Below the pieces are notes generated by a model that saw only the letters and a list, made by a program, of their open reading frames with translations, did not search any database and had not been told where the DNA came from. Source: Ophryocystis elektroscirrha (Eukaryota > Apicomplexa > Conoidasida > Neogregarinorida > Ophryocystidae). From it: a DNA stretch of 64,000 bases. The position numbers and the translations under genes are program-made. The DNA is taken from NCBI GenBank assembly GCA_030141585.1, contig JAQIFP010000011.1:34298-98297 (forward strand), in the 5' to 3' direction. Positions 38,455-50,850 of this stretch are shown here, piece after piece (the stretch's first letter is position 1; each line of letters starts with the position of its first letter).

Positions 38455-38740
38455 TTAAATATAAGATAATAAAACGAATTTTATTTCAACGATTTCAAGT
38501 CATTATATGTCATCATAAACAACAAAAATCATTTATTTTAATTAAAGATAATAAATCAAGTGGTTAATGCGTATTTGACAACAATTTTTTCTAACCGTCA
38601 CCTATAACAGAAAAATAATAAACATAAAAATTAAAGAGTTCTCATATATACAATAACTATTTATACTCTGCTTTCTATTTATTTGTTAAATGAACTATGT
38701 TATTTAATTGTATATTTTTTTTTTAATTACACATATATCA

Positions 38741-39322
38741 TTAGGTAGATTTATATAACTCCTTTGCTCTTCGCATCCATACTTTTTCTCCTTCTTTCAC
38801 TCTAAAGTATAAGTTTTTTAGTATTAAAAGCGTTTTTTATTTGAAGTAATATAATAATACTAATAATAATAATTGTAAAACAAATTATTATCAACATGAT
38901 AAACGTAAATTACCGATTCGCGAAGTTTAGATTATCTTTGATTATCAGAGCTTTTGCTAATTCGCTTTCATTATTCTATCATGTAACAAAAACCATTTGA
39001 TAGGATCATACTTTATTTGCAGTGTCTACAGATCTACAAAATTTTTTTCTTTGTTGTTTTGATTTTTTTTGAAGTATTTTGAAGTACATTTATTACCCCA
39101 ATAATTCAGCCGACTGAACTCTCAATGATCTAGCTCCTGTTAATCTATAAGTTGTTATATAAAATTGTGTATGTACGGATCGTCTACTGAAGCTTCAGTA
39201 TGCAAGTTTATCACTGTATAAGGTGCGTAATTTATTGCTGACAAATCTGGTATAGCTTTTAACGATTTTGAAAATTGCCATATTTGTGAAGAAATGATGA
39301 TTAAAATAATTGTAAAAAACAT
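38741..39322 (-). CDS. Small secreted protein of unknown function (112 aa), RxLR-like motif
   Basis: Too fragmented to show as a long open frame. Five short exons join in phase with canonical splice sites: 39322-39177, 39144-39097, 39033-39012, 38975-38914 and 38801-38741. The N-terminus MFFTIILIIISSQIWQFSKS is a typical signal peptide (hydrophobic core, residues 2-15). After about 35 residues comes GARSLRVQSAELLG, containing R-S-L-R at 54-57, then an acidic NNESEL stretch and a helical basic C-terminus (EGEKVWMRRAKELYKS). No cysteines are present. There is no family I recognise. The order signal peptide, RxLR, acidic patch resembles the layout of oomycete secreted effectors, but four residues are weak evidence and the base composition does not suit an oomycete. 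Its start is 77 bp from that of another secreted-protein gene. Confidence 0.6.
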
Positions 39323-39399
39323 TTAGTTATAGATTTTTAATTTTTGGGTGTATTAATTTCGAATTGACGGGAGTTTTTTTGAAAAAAAAAATTAAACAA
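39323..39399. promoter_or_regulatory. 77-bp bidirectional start region for two secreted-protein genes
   Basis: Separates the ATGs of divergent genes at 39322 (-) and 39400 (+), so any promoters and 5' leaders must overlap here. It contains an A10-type tract next to the plus-strand start and a GACGGGAG island in otherwise AT-rich sequence. Confidence 0.55.
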
Positions 39400-41613
39400 A
39401 TGAATTTTGCTTTTACTTTCTGTTTATCTTTTATATTTATCTACAATCAAATAGAATGCCAAATTAAACAAATTCAAATTCCATTCAGTCGTAAAACACA
39501 ACCTTTAATGCTAATACCGAATGTTACAAATATTCGATCCGCGATAACAAACTTACTAGATACGTCTTTATCAGGCTTAAGTGAAGATAATAGCAGAGCA
39601 AATTACTTCAAACAATTTTTGAATTCTACCGTGAATGGAGGTCCTTTACCCGCTTTAAACGATCCACAAGTGACGAAACTTGATTATCATAAATTTATAG
39701 GCTATTGCTGCTGGTAATCGTAATCAAGAAGATACTTGTAATCGAAATATTTTTCCTCACGGATGTACTACGTTAGACGAAATTGGTAAAGCATTCGGCA
39801 TACCAATTAATAATTTGTAAGAATACACTTATGATAATAATTCATATATATTACTTTATATTTATATACAATAATATAGTAAAATTACATTTCACTCTTT
39901 GTATAGAAGAAAAATATCTAGCTTTAACTAAATTTTTATAAATAATTTTCTAAATAATTATTATGATATATATATATATATATATTTATTTGAAGTGAAT
40001 GAATTTATAGAATTTTAAACTCTGTATTTACACAATTTCAACGCCGTATAGGAAATTCTTTGATTGGTTTATACGTAATGTGTGAAATAATTTGTAGACG
40101 AAAGTAGGATAGAACTTTCAGAGGCATAACGCCTGACTTATTAGTATATTTACAAATGGCAGAATTAAGAAGAACAATTATAACGTCTTTAAGATCTATC
40201 CTTGTTCCATTTGCACCTCTTTCTGTTGACTCTGCTGGCTGGGCATTACTTACGAATTTAACAGCCTTACTCGTATGGGATGTAAGTTAATATTAGAATT
40301 ATTAATAATAATAAACAATTCATTATAAAAAGCTTGATTATTTGAACTGCAATTTGTACAGATAATAAACTTAATTTTGACACAATCTATTGCAGTTATA
40401 GAACAAATGATTAGATTATTCTTATATACGTATGAATTGCAGTTTACATAATTTTATCAATTAAATTATACTTGTTCAACTATATATATATATATATATA
40501 TAACTCCAAAATAGCTACATTTATTTGAAAAAGTAATTGTTATGGTCTGTTTAGAGACTGGATCAATCTTTAGACCCTACGGAAGAAAATTTAATAGAAA
40601 ATAGAGATAAGAGGTTTGCCGTAAGAAATGCTGCTTTATGCCGACTATCAAATGGAAGAGCAGATGTATGTAACGCTACACAGCCAGAACTATTATCCTC
40701 TGAGATATTAGTTCCTGTTCAACTCAATACAAATCTTGATCCAGCAACTCAATTTCGTCAGCAAATATTAATCTCAGGAGTAGAACAAGCTTGCTCATTG
40801 ACAAGATTCAATTGTCAATTAGGAGGAGCTAATATCGATGCAGATCAATATGATGGATTATATGATTTCTCAGGTCTAGATGATAATGGATTTCCAATTT
40901 ATGTCAAAAGAAATGTTCAATTTAGTCAATTTTTGAGCATCAATTCTTTATGGTTAATTGTTCTTGGGTATCAAAGCCCAACGTTTCCAACAGGAATCAC
41001 AGCAGCAATTGTTCCGAATACTCCAAGTTACACGGTACGCAATATACTGATAATATAACTTTCAATTAAATTTAATTGTGCGTATAGATAATTATGTCTA
41101 TTATACATAAACGATATCTCTATAATATCCTTGAACTATAAAATTCTCTTAAAACGTGCTTCTTATGTTTCAATAATAAGCATAAATATTATATGTTTTA
41201 TTTCATTTTATTTATATATTCTTCTTTCATGCACATAAATTATTTATTTTAAGAACTTATTTGTATAACTAATTATATTTACTATTAATTATATTTGCAA
41301 ATTAGAAAGCCAATATATTAAATAAGAAATCGAAGCTAATTACTAAATAAAAAAAAAAATTGTTATTTAACAGGGTACAAATCATCAAAATCAACTACCA
41401 ATTGTGGCTGCATTAGGAGTACCCCCAGCTTGTAATTCAGCTAAGGATTTCCCTTTCTGCCTTTCTGGTTGGGCTCCATCAGTTGAAGTACTACCAAATG
41501 GAAGAACTGATACTGGGTGGACACTCATGAGAATGACACAAACCAATTGCCCTGTACCATATGATATATATAGTGGATTATGTGTTGTGCAAATAGCACT
41601 TGAAATTTTTTAG
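39400..41613 (+). CDS. Secreted protein with five cysteine pairs, unknown function (424 aa)
   Basis: Five exons in phase: 39400-39669, 39701-39816, 40113-40281, 40555-41034 and 41374-41613. The ATG at 39400 begins a signal peptide (MNFAFTFCLSFIFIYNQIEC); the open frame extends upstream only to non-ATG codons. The mature part has no further membrane segment or GPI-type tail. Ten cysteines fall as five close pairs: DTC-x8-C, LC-x9-C, AC-x6-C, AC-x8-C and NC-x10-C, which suggests five local disulfides in an oxidising compartment. The C-terminal half is rich in Gly, Pro and Asn (GLDDNGFPIYV, PTFPTGITAA) and looks beta-rich. I do not recognise the family. The gene converges on the kinase gene with 15 bp between stop codons. 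Confidence 0.75.
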
Positions 41614-41628
41614 TTGTTACAGACTGTG

Positions 41629-43031
41629 TTATAAATTTAAGTAATCAACGTTAGAAAGAATTGACTTTATATCATCATAATTTGCGGATTGAACCCATTC
41701 GTCATTCTACAGCATAAAGTAAATATTACTAATAATGCATTCTACCAATATTTCTTTAACAGTTATACGTTTATCTGGGTTTTCATCTAACATTCTTCGA
41801 AGCAAGTTAAACCCATTTTCAGACATCTTCAATTGTTCTTTTGTGTAATTAAAAGTGAAAGATTCCACAGCTTCAAAAAATTGCTAAGCTATTAATTAAT
41901 TAAGTTTTATATACCTCAATTGAGTTACACATGTTAAAAGGTAAATTACCGTATAAGCAACACCACATCGTTAATCCCAAAGCCCAAACATCAGATGCAT
42001 ACCCGTTATGAATAGATAATTTTAGTGATTCAGGAGGATAAAAAGAATATGTTCCACCTTTGCTGTATACATGTCCATTTTCATCTGCTTTTTCCGTTGA
42101 ATTTAAATCACCTTATATTGATGCATAAATTAAGTAAAAAAAAAACCTATGAATATTCGACCCTCACGATTAATGAATAAGTTATCTGGTTTGATATCTT
42201 TATGCACAAGATTTCTACTGTGTACTAGAAAAGAAAAAAATTTAATGAAAGTAAGTCGATTCTCTTACTATAATTTAAACCTATTGCTGCATCTCTAATG
42301 ATACATTTAACACTTTGTTCAGGAAATGTTTGCAATCCTGCAATTTTAGTACAATATCTATAATACTAGTGTTTAAAAGAAGTTTATATACACTACCGAT
42401 CATTTACGTATTCCATCAGTGATTTAAGCTCAATGTAATCCATAACTAAAATATGAATTTATTCTTAGCTTTTGGATATTACTTTGATATATTTTAAAAG
42501 GTCTATATTGTGTGTAATCAGTAACAGGTAGCTTTATATATTGAGATTTATTATATTGAGGTTTTATATATATATCATGTACAGATACGTAATGCGTCAT
42601 ATCTTCTTCAAGAGGGTTATACATAAAATTCTCAACCTGAAGGTTAAGATTTTTCATTATATCATCAAGCAAGGTATGACAAACAAACGATTTTTCCGTA
42701 TTTTGATATATTTTCTCTCTTGCTAGTTGTTCCGAATAAAAAATCTTAACTACCTATATATATAGAATGTATTATAAACTGCCTATATTAAATAATTACA
42801 AGTAAACAATTTCTTGTATCACTTATATTCCTACACAGATTAATTTTGGCAAAACGTCCTAATTTACTTATTATCAAATCTTTTACAAAATTTATTGATC
42901 AATATTTACATATATATTTATATTATATATATATATATATGTATCTATTTAACAAAACAAAAAATACCCTGTTTTATCAATGAAGATAAAATTTGATAAT
43001 GATTGTCTATAATTTTAGAACTTTTTAGCAT
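41629..43031 (-). CDS. CaMKK/Elm1-like protein kinase with unusual catalytic motifs
   Basis: Multi-exon protein kinase, start ATG at 43031 (MLKSSKIID) and stop at 41629. N-lobe: a shortened Gly-rich loop (KLGRFAKINLC), then VVKIFYSEQL with the presumed ATP lysine. A 60-residue insert (about 42480-42700) follows before the hinge (MDYIELKSLMEYV). C-lobe: HKDIKPDNLFIN (HRD is HKD), then GDLNSTEK where DFG should be, then GGTYSFYPPES (APE is PPE), ASDVWALGLTMWCCLYGNLPF, and RMLDENPDKRITVKEIL. The last two and the overall order fit the CaMKK group that activates AMPK or CDPK-type kinases. Catalytic Asp, Asn and the metal Asp are still present, so activity is possible. The PRP17 stop lies 24 bp upstream on the same strand. 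Confidence 0.75.
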
Positions 43032-43055
43032 GATAGGAATTAAAACAGGTGCATT

Positions 43056-43867
43056 TTAACTGGACCAAATTTTGACTAAACCGTCCCAACCACAAGTTGC
43101 TATCTAAATAAATATAGTAAAAAAAAAATTATACCGTAGATGTATCGGAAGGATGCCATTCTGTTCCCATACATACACGATCATGTGCTTGCAAAGTTCG
43201 TAAGTTCTTCATTGTCTTCCAGTCCCAAAACCATGTTTTTCCTATAAAAAACCGTATTTTTTGTTATAAAATAAACTACCTGAAGTATCACCAGACATAA
43301 TAAATTTTCCGTCAAGAGAAAAACCTGGTTTTATAGCATAGCCTATATTAGAATGTCCTTGAAATCTTTTAGCTCCTTGAAATCGGAACCTTCCCGTCGC
43401 TTCATATACAAGAATCTAAACATATTTAGTATACTCTATTCTCACTTGGTTGTTCATAGATTGACAGGCGACAAAATTTTGGTGGGGGTGTAACCGTACA
43501 GCAGGCATGGAACGCATGTGGGGTTCTGCTATGTGCTGAAACATGTCTATTAATGGTTTTTTAGAATACCATAAAGTCAATCAAAAAGAAATGTAAATTA
43601 TAACTTTATTATAGTGAATATACTATAAGTTTAAAAAATTACTACTAAAATGTTAAAATTTCCAGCTATCAAACTAATATATAAATGAATATACATACAT
43701 ATATATATATATATTCATTTATTAATATATATAAATTAGTATATATATATGAAGATATATATAAACTATACAAATATATATACATATATGTATATACAAA
43801 TAAATTTAAATACATATATATTTTCATTAATTAAAATATATATATATATTTATATAGATTAGTATAC

Positions 43868-43915
<48 letters not shown>

Positions 43916-44934
43916 TCATTTATTGATATATATGAATTAGTATATATTTATATATATGAAGATATATATAAACTATACGAATATATATACATATATATAT
44001 ATTTATTTATTAATATATATATGAATTAGTATACACATACATATATATATAAATAAATTTACATACATGTATACATATATATATATATATATATTTATTT
44101 ATTAATATATATAAACTGGTATACTGATTTTATATATATATATTAATATATAAATAAAAATATAAATTTTTTCTAAGAAATATATGAAAATATAGTGCGT
44201 ATAATTTGAATAAATAATTTACTTTAACAACAACGGGAATACCAAACTCCCAAACAAACATTTTTTTATCGTCTGCCGTGGTAATAAGTTTCCTTCCATT
44301 TTCACAAAACGTAACTGTATTTACAGTTGCAAGATGTTCACAATATTCTTGGGTAACTTCACCGGTATTGGCGTCAAACTGCACAGCATGCTTGTTAGCA
44401 CTCCCGATTATAAAAACATTGTCCATACCGGCAGACGGATGAACACTTAAACAGTAAGGAATCTAAATAAACAGTTAGATTCATCAAGAAGAATTACTTT
44501 GTCGTTTGTGAATGCTTTAATAATTTTTCCATATTCTGTATCCCATAAACAAATAGTTTTATCCAAAGAACAACTATAAAACTTTCTTCCATCGTGCGTA
44601 AACTGAATATCTCTTATTGCTGCGTCATGTCCCATATATGTTTGTGCACATCTAAACAGTTGACATATTAGTGCATATAACGTACTTTTTGTACTCTGAT
44701 ACACTCCATATTTTACACTGACCATCCAGTGCTGCGGACAATAATAGGTGACCATATTTAGGAAAAAACCTGATCGCTTGAACACCCATTTTGTGTCCCA
44801 CGAAAGTTTGCACCAATCTGATTTATAACAATAATTTGTATTAATATTACATATTTTTTTTATATATAATGACAAGTTTGGCTACCTATTACAATATTTA
44901 TATAATTATTAATTATTGCTATTTAATAAACATA

Positions 44935-44972
<38 letters not shown>

Positions 44973-46497
44973 TGTTAGTAAATTTGTTTACACATACACA
45001 TGTATCTATACGTCAGCAATTTCACTTCATTTTATTTATAAGCTTACAAATACTAGGCTTCATTGAGAATAACTTACTTTTTGGGAATGTAGTTCTTTTC
45101 TTCTTCGTCGGGAGCCTCAAATCTATGTGGTTTATCAATCCAACTAAACCCTTGGAAATTAACTGGATCTTCTAAATGGAAGATAGACGTTTTTTTAGTT
45201 TTATCTAATGCTATGACAGCACTAGATTTAACTTCAACAGGTTCCTCCGGCAAAACCTCCTCTTTTTTCTTAGTTTTACTATCTGTTCCATCTTTATATA
45301 ATTCTTTACGCTTTTTGGCTTCTTCTTCCAAAAATTCTCTATTAAATATAAATTAACTTCATTTGTGTATAACACATATTTAGTAAACAACATAAACATA
45401 TATATATATATCAATTAACATATAAATTTATGGATTTTTAACCTTATGCATATATAAATATTTATATATATAGCTATATACATATATTTAACTTTATACT
45501 TAAATATATATTTAGATCTTTATACATAAATATATAAGCATATTTTATAATAATTTATATTATAAAATATACTATATAAATTATATATTGTATAAGATTA
45601 TATATTATGTGGATACCTGCGTTTTTCTTCTATTAACGGAGGAGCCCAAGGACCCTTGTATAAATCTGTAGCAGGGTCTCCACTTTCTAAGCGCTGTAAT
45701 TTACGCTGTTTTCTACTGGCATTAGTTGGAAGTTTCATAAGTTCATCCAATTCAACATAATAAGAATTATTAGCTACACTTTTTTCTGAAGAAACAGCTT
45801 CATTTAATGAACCACTGTTTGGGATATTAACTTTATTGAAATGATCCATCGCGGCTCTTGTTGTATCTGAAGGATCGATTGCTCGGCCTTCTCGAGCAAA
45901 CTTATTTAATTGCATATCAAATGCGTAATCATTAACTATACACTTTTCGTGGCCTGCTATGGAGGAATTCTGTTTATAAGCTCTTTCTAAACCTCCCCAT
46001 CTCTGCATTGATTACAATTAATTAGATGAACGCTAAAACTATGATATAAGTAAATATAATTTATTTAATTTATATATGTATATATAAATTTGTTTGATAT
46101 ATATGTATATATACATGTATTTGATATATATGTATATATTCTTATATATATATATAAATGGTTGCATTTATGTATATATATAGTATTATTCAATTTTTAT
46201 TAAATTATATTATTATTATCATTATTAAATAATAATTATAATTACCTGATTCAATTTTAAGGGTCCTTGAAGTGGACGTAAATATACTCCAGAAATTACG
46301 TTCGGATTTTGAACTTGAAGATTATTTTTGGATTCAGAAAGTTGAAGTATTTCGATTGGGACATCAATGGGTGTTTGATTAACTTTGAAACTTGGTGTGT
46401 ATTTAGGTGTCTCTTCAGTGACTAAGCTCGAATCACCTGTGCTGTTTTCATAATCAGCAAAATGAGAACTTAAGGTGTTTTTCTCACTTTTTGGCAT
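43056..46497 (-). CDS. CDC40: Pre-mRNA splicing factor CDC40/PRP17 (WD40)
   Basis: Second-step spliceosome factor. Start ATG 46497 (MPKSEKNTL), stop 43056 (ending KIWSS). The N-terminal region carries the family's short motif before the propeller ([27 protein letters not shown]). A C-terminal seven-bladed WD40 propeller follows, with characteristic pieces [98 protein letters not shown] and the terminal [16 protein letters not shown] and ACQSMNNQI are diagnostic for CDC40. Introns contain large TA-rich repeats, notably about 43670-44150 and 45400-45600. Conserved length and motifs make this assignment firm. Confidence 0.93.
43670..44155. repeat. Compound TA-rich repeat block in PRP17 intron
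   Basis: At least three diverged copies of a module (TA run, attcatttatt, aatatatataaattagtata, gaagatatatataaactata) recur at about 43712, 43912 and 44005, with a fourth partial copy at about 44092. The spacing is irregular (about 85-200 bp). Confidence 0.7.
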
Positions 46498-46603
46498 ATT
46501 AATTCATATTAATCTGATAAACCAGGTATATTCACTTGCTAATTAAAAAAAGTCAATTACTAAAAATATTGCTTATAATAAAGATAATCAATTTAAAATA
46601 AAA

Positions 46604-47933
46604 TCAAACAAGTTTTAATGCTTCCCTACGATACTCTAAATCATCTTGAGTACTTGCGAGCTATAGAGAAGTGCATAATTCATTTATATGTCTTACTGAT
46701 AAAATAGCTAACCAGTTTTTTTGATCAGTTTCAGTAAAAGTACGAAACGTATATCTAACAACTCAATAATTTGATATCAATTACACTTTTGCTCCCATAG
46801 ACACTAAACTAGACTTTTTCTCTCTCAATTCTATAGTTTGGACATTCTCTTTTTCTTGATGTATTCTAATCTAAACTCAAAAAGTCATTATATTATGTTG
46901 CTCCAGATTAACTTTAACTATCATATGAATTAATATCACGATGATTTTATTACACTTACATAAATGCATACTTATTATATTTATTTATATATGCACCTTA
47001 ACTAAGTATTAAACTTTAATTATAAAAAACTTTCTACTTATTTAAATATATATACATGTACCATACATAATTATATACATAGATACAGATATATATATAT
47101 ATATATTCATATACATATTATTATTATAAATTTATTATTCGTATACATATATATATATAAATAAATATATAAATTGATTAACATTGGCTATTTGTGTATA
47201 TAGTGCATAGTTTAAATGAATATTGTCTGAATTACATAACACAAATGATTTATTACAGCACAGTATAGATAGATTTAATAAAAAATAATAGCGTACCTCA
47301 ACGTGGGGTACATACACTGACCATACGGGGGAGGCATCATCATGAGAACGGAAGATGTGTAGGAAGCGGTCCCACGTAATGCAGAGCAAACCTTCAGACC
47401 ATTTAGAAAATAAACCGGAAGCTAAAAAAAGTTAAATCTAATAAAAATACTTTACTTGTATAACGCTTAACATGACCTTGTTTTATCAAAAACTTTGATT
47501 CAGGAGCTCCTATTGAAATAAGGTTTTTAGCAGTAGTAAACAGTTCGGATGACTCCCAATTTTTATTAACGTTGTTATTTTTGGAGTAATCTATATCTGT
47601 GACATCTCCATGCATGAACTGTGTACGATAAGACGCTATTATTGTTTATATATAGGACCAAATATTTATTACACTTATTCACTGAGTCAATATGTTGCCC
47701 AGCCAGGAACTCTTCTTTTTCTTCAATATAACCATTATAGTCTTAAATAATTCAGACAGTAGTATTACTATTACCAATAAATGCGTGTATTGAACCGAAT
47801 GTTGCTGCTGTCATTTCAGCAGTCTCTCTTACTTTACGGGAAAATGCCACTATACTGTCAGAAAATACCATTAAACGCCATTCTGAAAATGACATATATA
47901 TCCTTATACTAATATATTATTAATATATGATTA

Positions 47934-47964
<31 letters not shown>

Positions 47965-50546
47965 GCTATAATAAATTTAATATCTAGATAAACATATGTC
48001 CACATTTTACATACGAGGATAATTGCGTGTATTTACAACGTACGTTCTAGTTTATAAAAATTATTCAAAGCTTGGATCATAAGACTGTAAAAGTGCAGCT
48101 GTAGCTGGTTTAAGCCAATCGCCTGTCTTATTTTGACACACTTATAACTTAATTACTGTGTGTAAATAACGCCGTTCATATAACCAGCTATCTTTGGGTT
48201 CTTTCACGTCAGCGGGGTTGGTGCACAATTTTCGTTTGGGATCCTGAATAAAAATAATAATTAAATTATTTCACCGTTATGTATTTTAACTGTTTCTCAA
48301 AATCCACCCATGCTTTCATGCTTTCTTTATATTGGGAACGTAACCGGTTACGGCACTATGAATTATTGTTAAGTTTCATGTTTAGTTTACATCTTTTAAT
48401 CTAGTAATTAATAATACGGAACCCTTTTCAAAATCTTGACAAGCGTCATTTAATTTGTCTGATTATTTTTTATAGTTAAAACTTCATTCAAACTACACTT
48501 GATCATTTATTCAGTCATATACAATAAATCTATATATATATTTATATTCAACTATACATAACTACACATAAATTATAAATAAAAGTTGATTATATATTAT
48601 TATATATATTATATATTATTATATATATTATATATATATATATATATATATGTATTTGTGATTATATATGTGTATATACAAAAATACTCATACATATCTT
48701 CTTCTTTCTATATATATATACAAATTTATATATATACATATTAGTACATATACATATTTAAATATATAAACATATTTATATATACACATTTGTATACATG
48801 TAAATACAAATGTATATATATGTATATATATATATATATACTTACATATAAGTGTATATAAATATGTACATACATATATATGTTAGTTTTGTATAAATTT
48901 ATTTATATGCTGTAATGAAACCCCAACGTATGTAGGGTACATTTCATAAAGCTAAGTTTTATTTGAACTGCATATAAATGAAGCTATTTACTCTGTATCA
49001 AATCCTGTTCAATGAACTGGACTAGTTTTTCGTATGCAATAGCTTCTTGTTCGCTATAATCGTTAAATACATTAGGCCAGCATGTGAGAGAAGGAAAGTT
49101 GATTGAGTTCAAGGTTGCGTACGACTTTGTAAATTTTGGAGGACTTTCCATCTAAAGAAGAGACTGCCAGTAAAAAAAAAATTACTTTGCCAAGTTCCTC
49201 TTCATTAGTGGAGTCTTTATTGACAAGATTTTTGGATTGTTTTTGGTTAGAATTTGTAGCCCTCATTCCTAAAAAAGCTCCACTTAAATTTTATAGATTC
49301 TTACGTGTAATGAATTCATTGTACATTTTGTATCGAGATTTTAGGAATTTAACGATTTTTGTATTAAGCAATTTCACATCATTGGAATATGCTTGAATGT
49401 CTTCAATCAAAGGGTCTAACGAACTCCATTTATTTCAAGAAAAAAAATTATCATGGTAGTGTATAGACAGGTTATACACTTTATCTTTAAATTATTAAAA
49501 ATAATTTAAAGTATCAAACATAATTATCTAACTGTACAATTCATAATGTCAATTATAAACACATCCGCCCAATTTACGCAAAGGCTTATTATATATATAG
49601 GGCCATATAATTATACATCTATTATATATACAATAAATATAAATTATACGCAATAGCACTAAAATAAATAATTATATTTATTATATATATATATATATAT
49701 ATAATAAATATATAATAAATATAATTAATATACATAATAATACAGTATATATATTGATAATAATTATTATATATAATAATAATAATAATACAGTTTATAT
49801 ATATATATATGTATATATATACAAATTATATATGAAGTTATATTATCATTATCCTAAGTAAGACTTTATATATTAAAATATAATATTATTTATAGTGTAT
49901 ATAATATATTATATGTATAATATGAGCAGTAATGTGAATTAAGCTAAATTTACTGACTAATTTTTTAAGAAGTATATAATAAATATATTTGTTTATATGT
50001 AGAGCATAAATTTACACGTTACAATAATTGATTAATTGATTCCATATAATTAACTACGGAAATACCAAATAGCTCGTTAAATTTTTGACATCTTTCAACT
50101 CGATCATTTTCCCAAATTGATATGCCTTCAAAAATAGTAGTTTTTGATGCCAAACTGTCTTCCATTTCTGCTTCCTTTGTTTGGACTTTATCAAAAGCAA
50201 AATCTTTATCTACCGATTTATTTGATTCATTTTTAAACTCTGGCGATGATAAAGATTGTTGGCCGTTCGAGTTAATAACTTTTTCATAGCTACTGGAGGT
50301 GCTTAAATGAAGTGAGCTGCTCGAGTCATTGATAGATTTATTTGAGTCGGAGTCTGAATTTAAGGGGCTTTTATCTGATAGTATGATTTGATTTAAAGGT
50401 GAATTATCAGATTTTGCTTCATATTCGTCAAAGTCTTGTTTGCTGGAAGTTTCAGATAAATTATTATCGTCTAAACATTCATTGTCTGTAGCCTCAATTT
50501 CAAGGATAGATTGCTCATTTTCTGAAGTACTGTCTATTTCACTCAT
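46604..50546 (-). CDS. Probable BAR/coiled-coil plus PH domain protein
   Basis: Start ATG 50546 (MSEIDSTSE), stop 46604. The first exon (50546-50023) encodes a 170-residue acidic Ser-rich region ending NELFGISVVNYMESINQL. After a roughly 600 bp TA-rich intron, exons at about 49419-48900, 48470-48400 and 48350-48060 encode charged helices (IEDIQAYSNDVKLLNTKIV, RNRLRSQYKESMKAWVDFEK) like a BAR dimerisation domain. The exons at 47280-47890 and 46614-46870 give a PH-like domain: GLFSKWSEGLLCITWDRFLHIF near its start and YTFRTFTETDQKNWLAIL as the closing helix. A BAR-PH protein would bind curved phosphoinositide-containing membranes. The splice around 48060-48230 is ambiguous: one choice ends a protein at 48061, another reads through by using the donor at about 48048 into exon 47895. 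It may therefore be two adjacent genes. Confidence 0.5.
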
Positions 50547-50850
50547 TAATACATAATATATTTCTGTTTTCCAATATATGCAGTATTATTAGGTTTATTT
50601 GCTATTTACGCTTATATCATATATATTCCCTAGTACATTATATTTACTTATCAGAAAAAAAAATTAACGGGAAGATATAAATATCATTCAATCTCCTTGG
50701 TATTATTTATTGTCATTATAATAGATCAAATATTATTTAGTTTATCTTTGATTATATTTTAGTTTTATTATTAGTATACCAATTATATATATATAGCCTA
50801 TATAAAAAAAAAATATTTAACAAACCTATTAATATAGGCTACCATATAAT
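50547..50850. promoter_or_regulatory. Divergent promoter region, 304 bp
   Basis: Between the start codons of the BAR/PH gene (-) and an unknown plus-strand gene. AT-rich; no motif could be picked out. The call is based on orientation only. Confidence 0.45.

Noticed and set aside
38741..39322. Plasmodium-type PEXEL export motif in the small secreted protein
   Set aside because: The motif reads RSLRV; position five is Val, not Glu, Asp or Gln, so PEXEL does not fit.
39364..39399. Upstream start at 39364 for the secreted protein
   Set aside because: The codon there is TTG; the first ATG in frame is 39400, which gives a proper signal peptide and leaves 77 bp to the divergent gene.
48061..48250. 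Definite end of a BAR-like protein at 48061 (SYDPSFE stop)
   Set aside because: Not adopted as certain, because another in-phase path continues through a canonical gtacgt donor into the PH exons; both are kept open.
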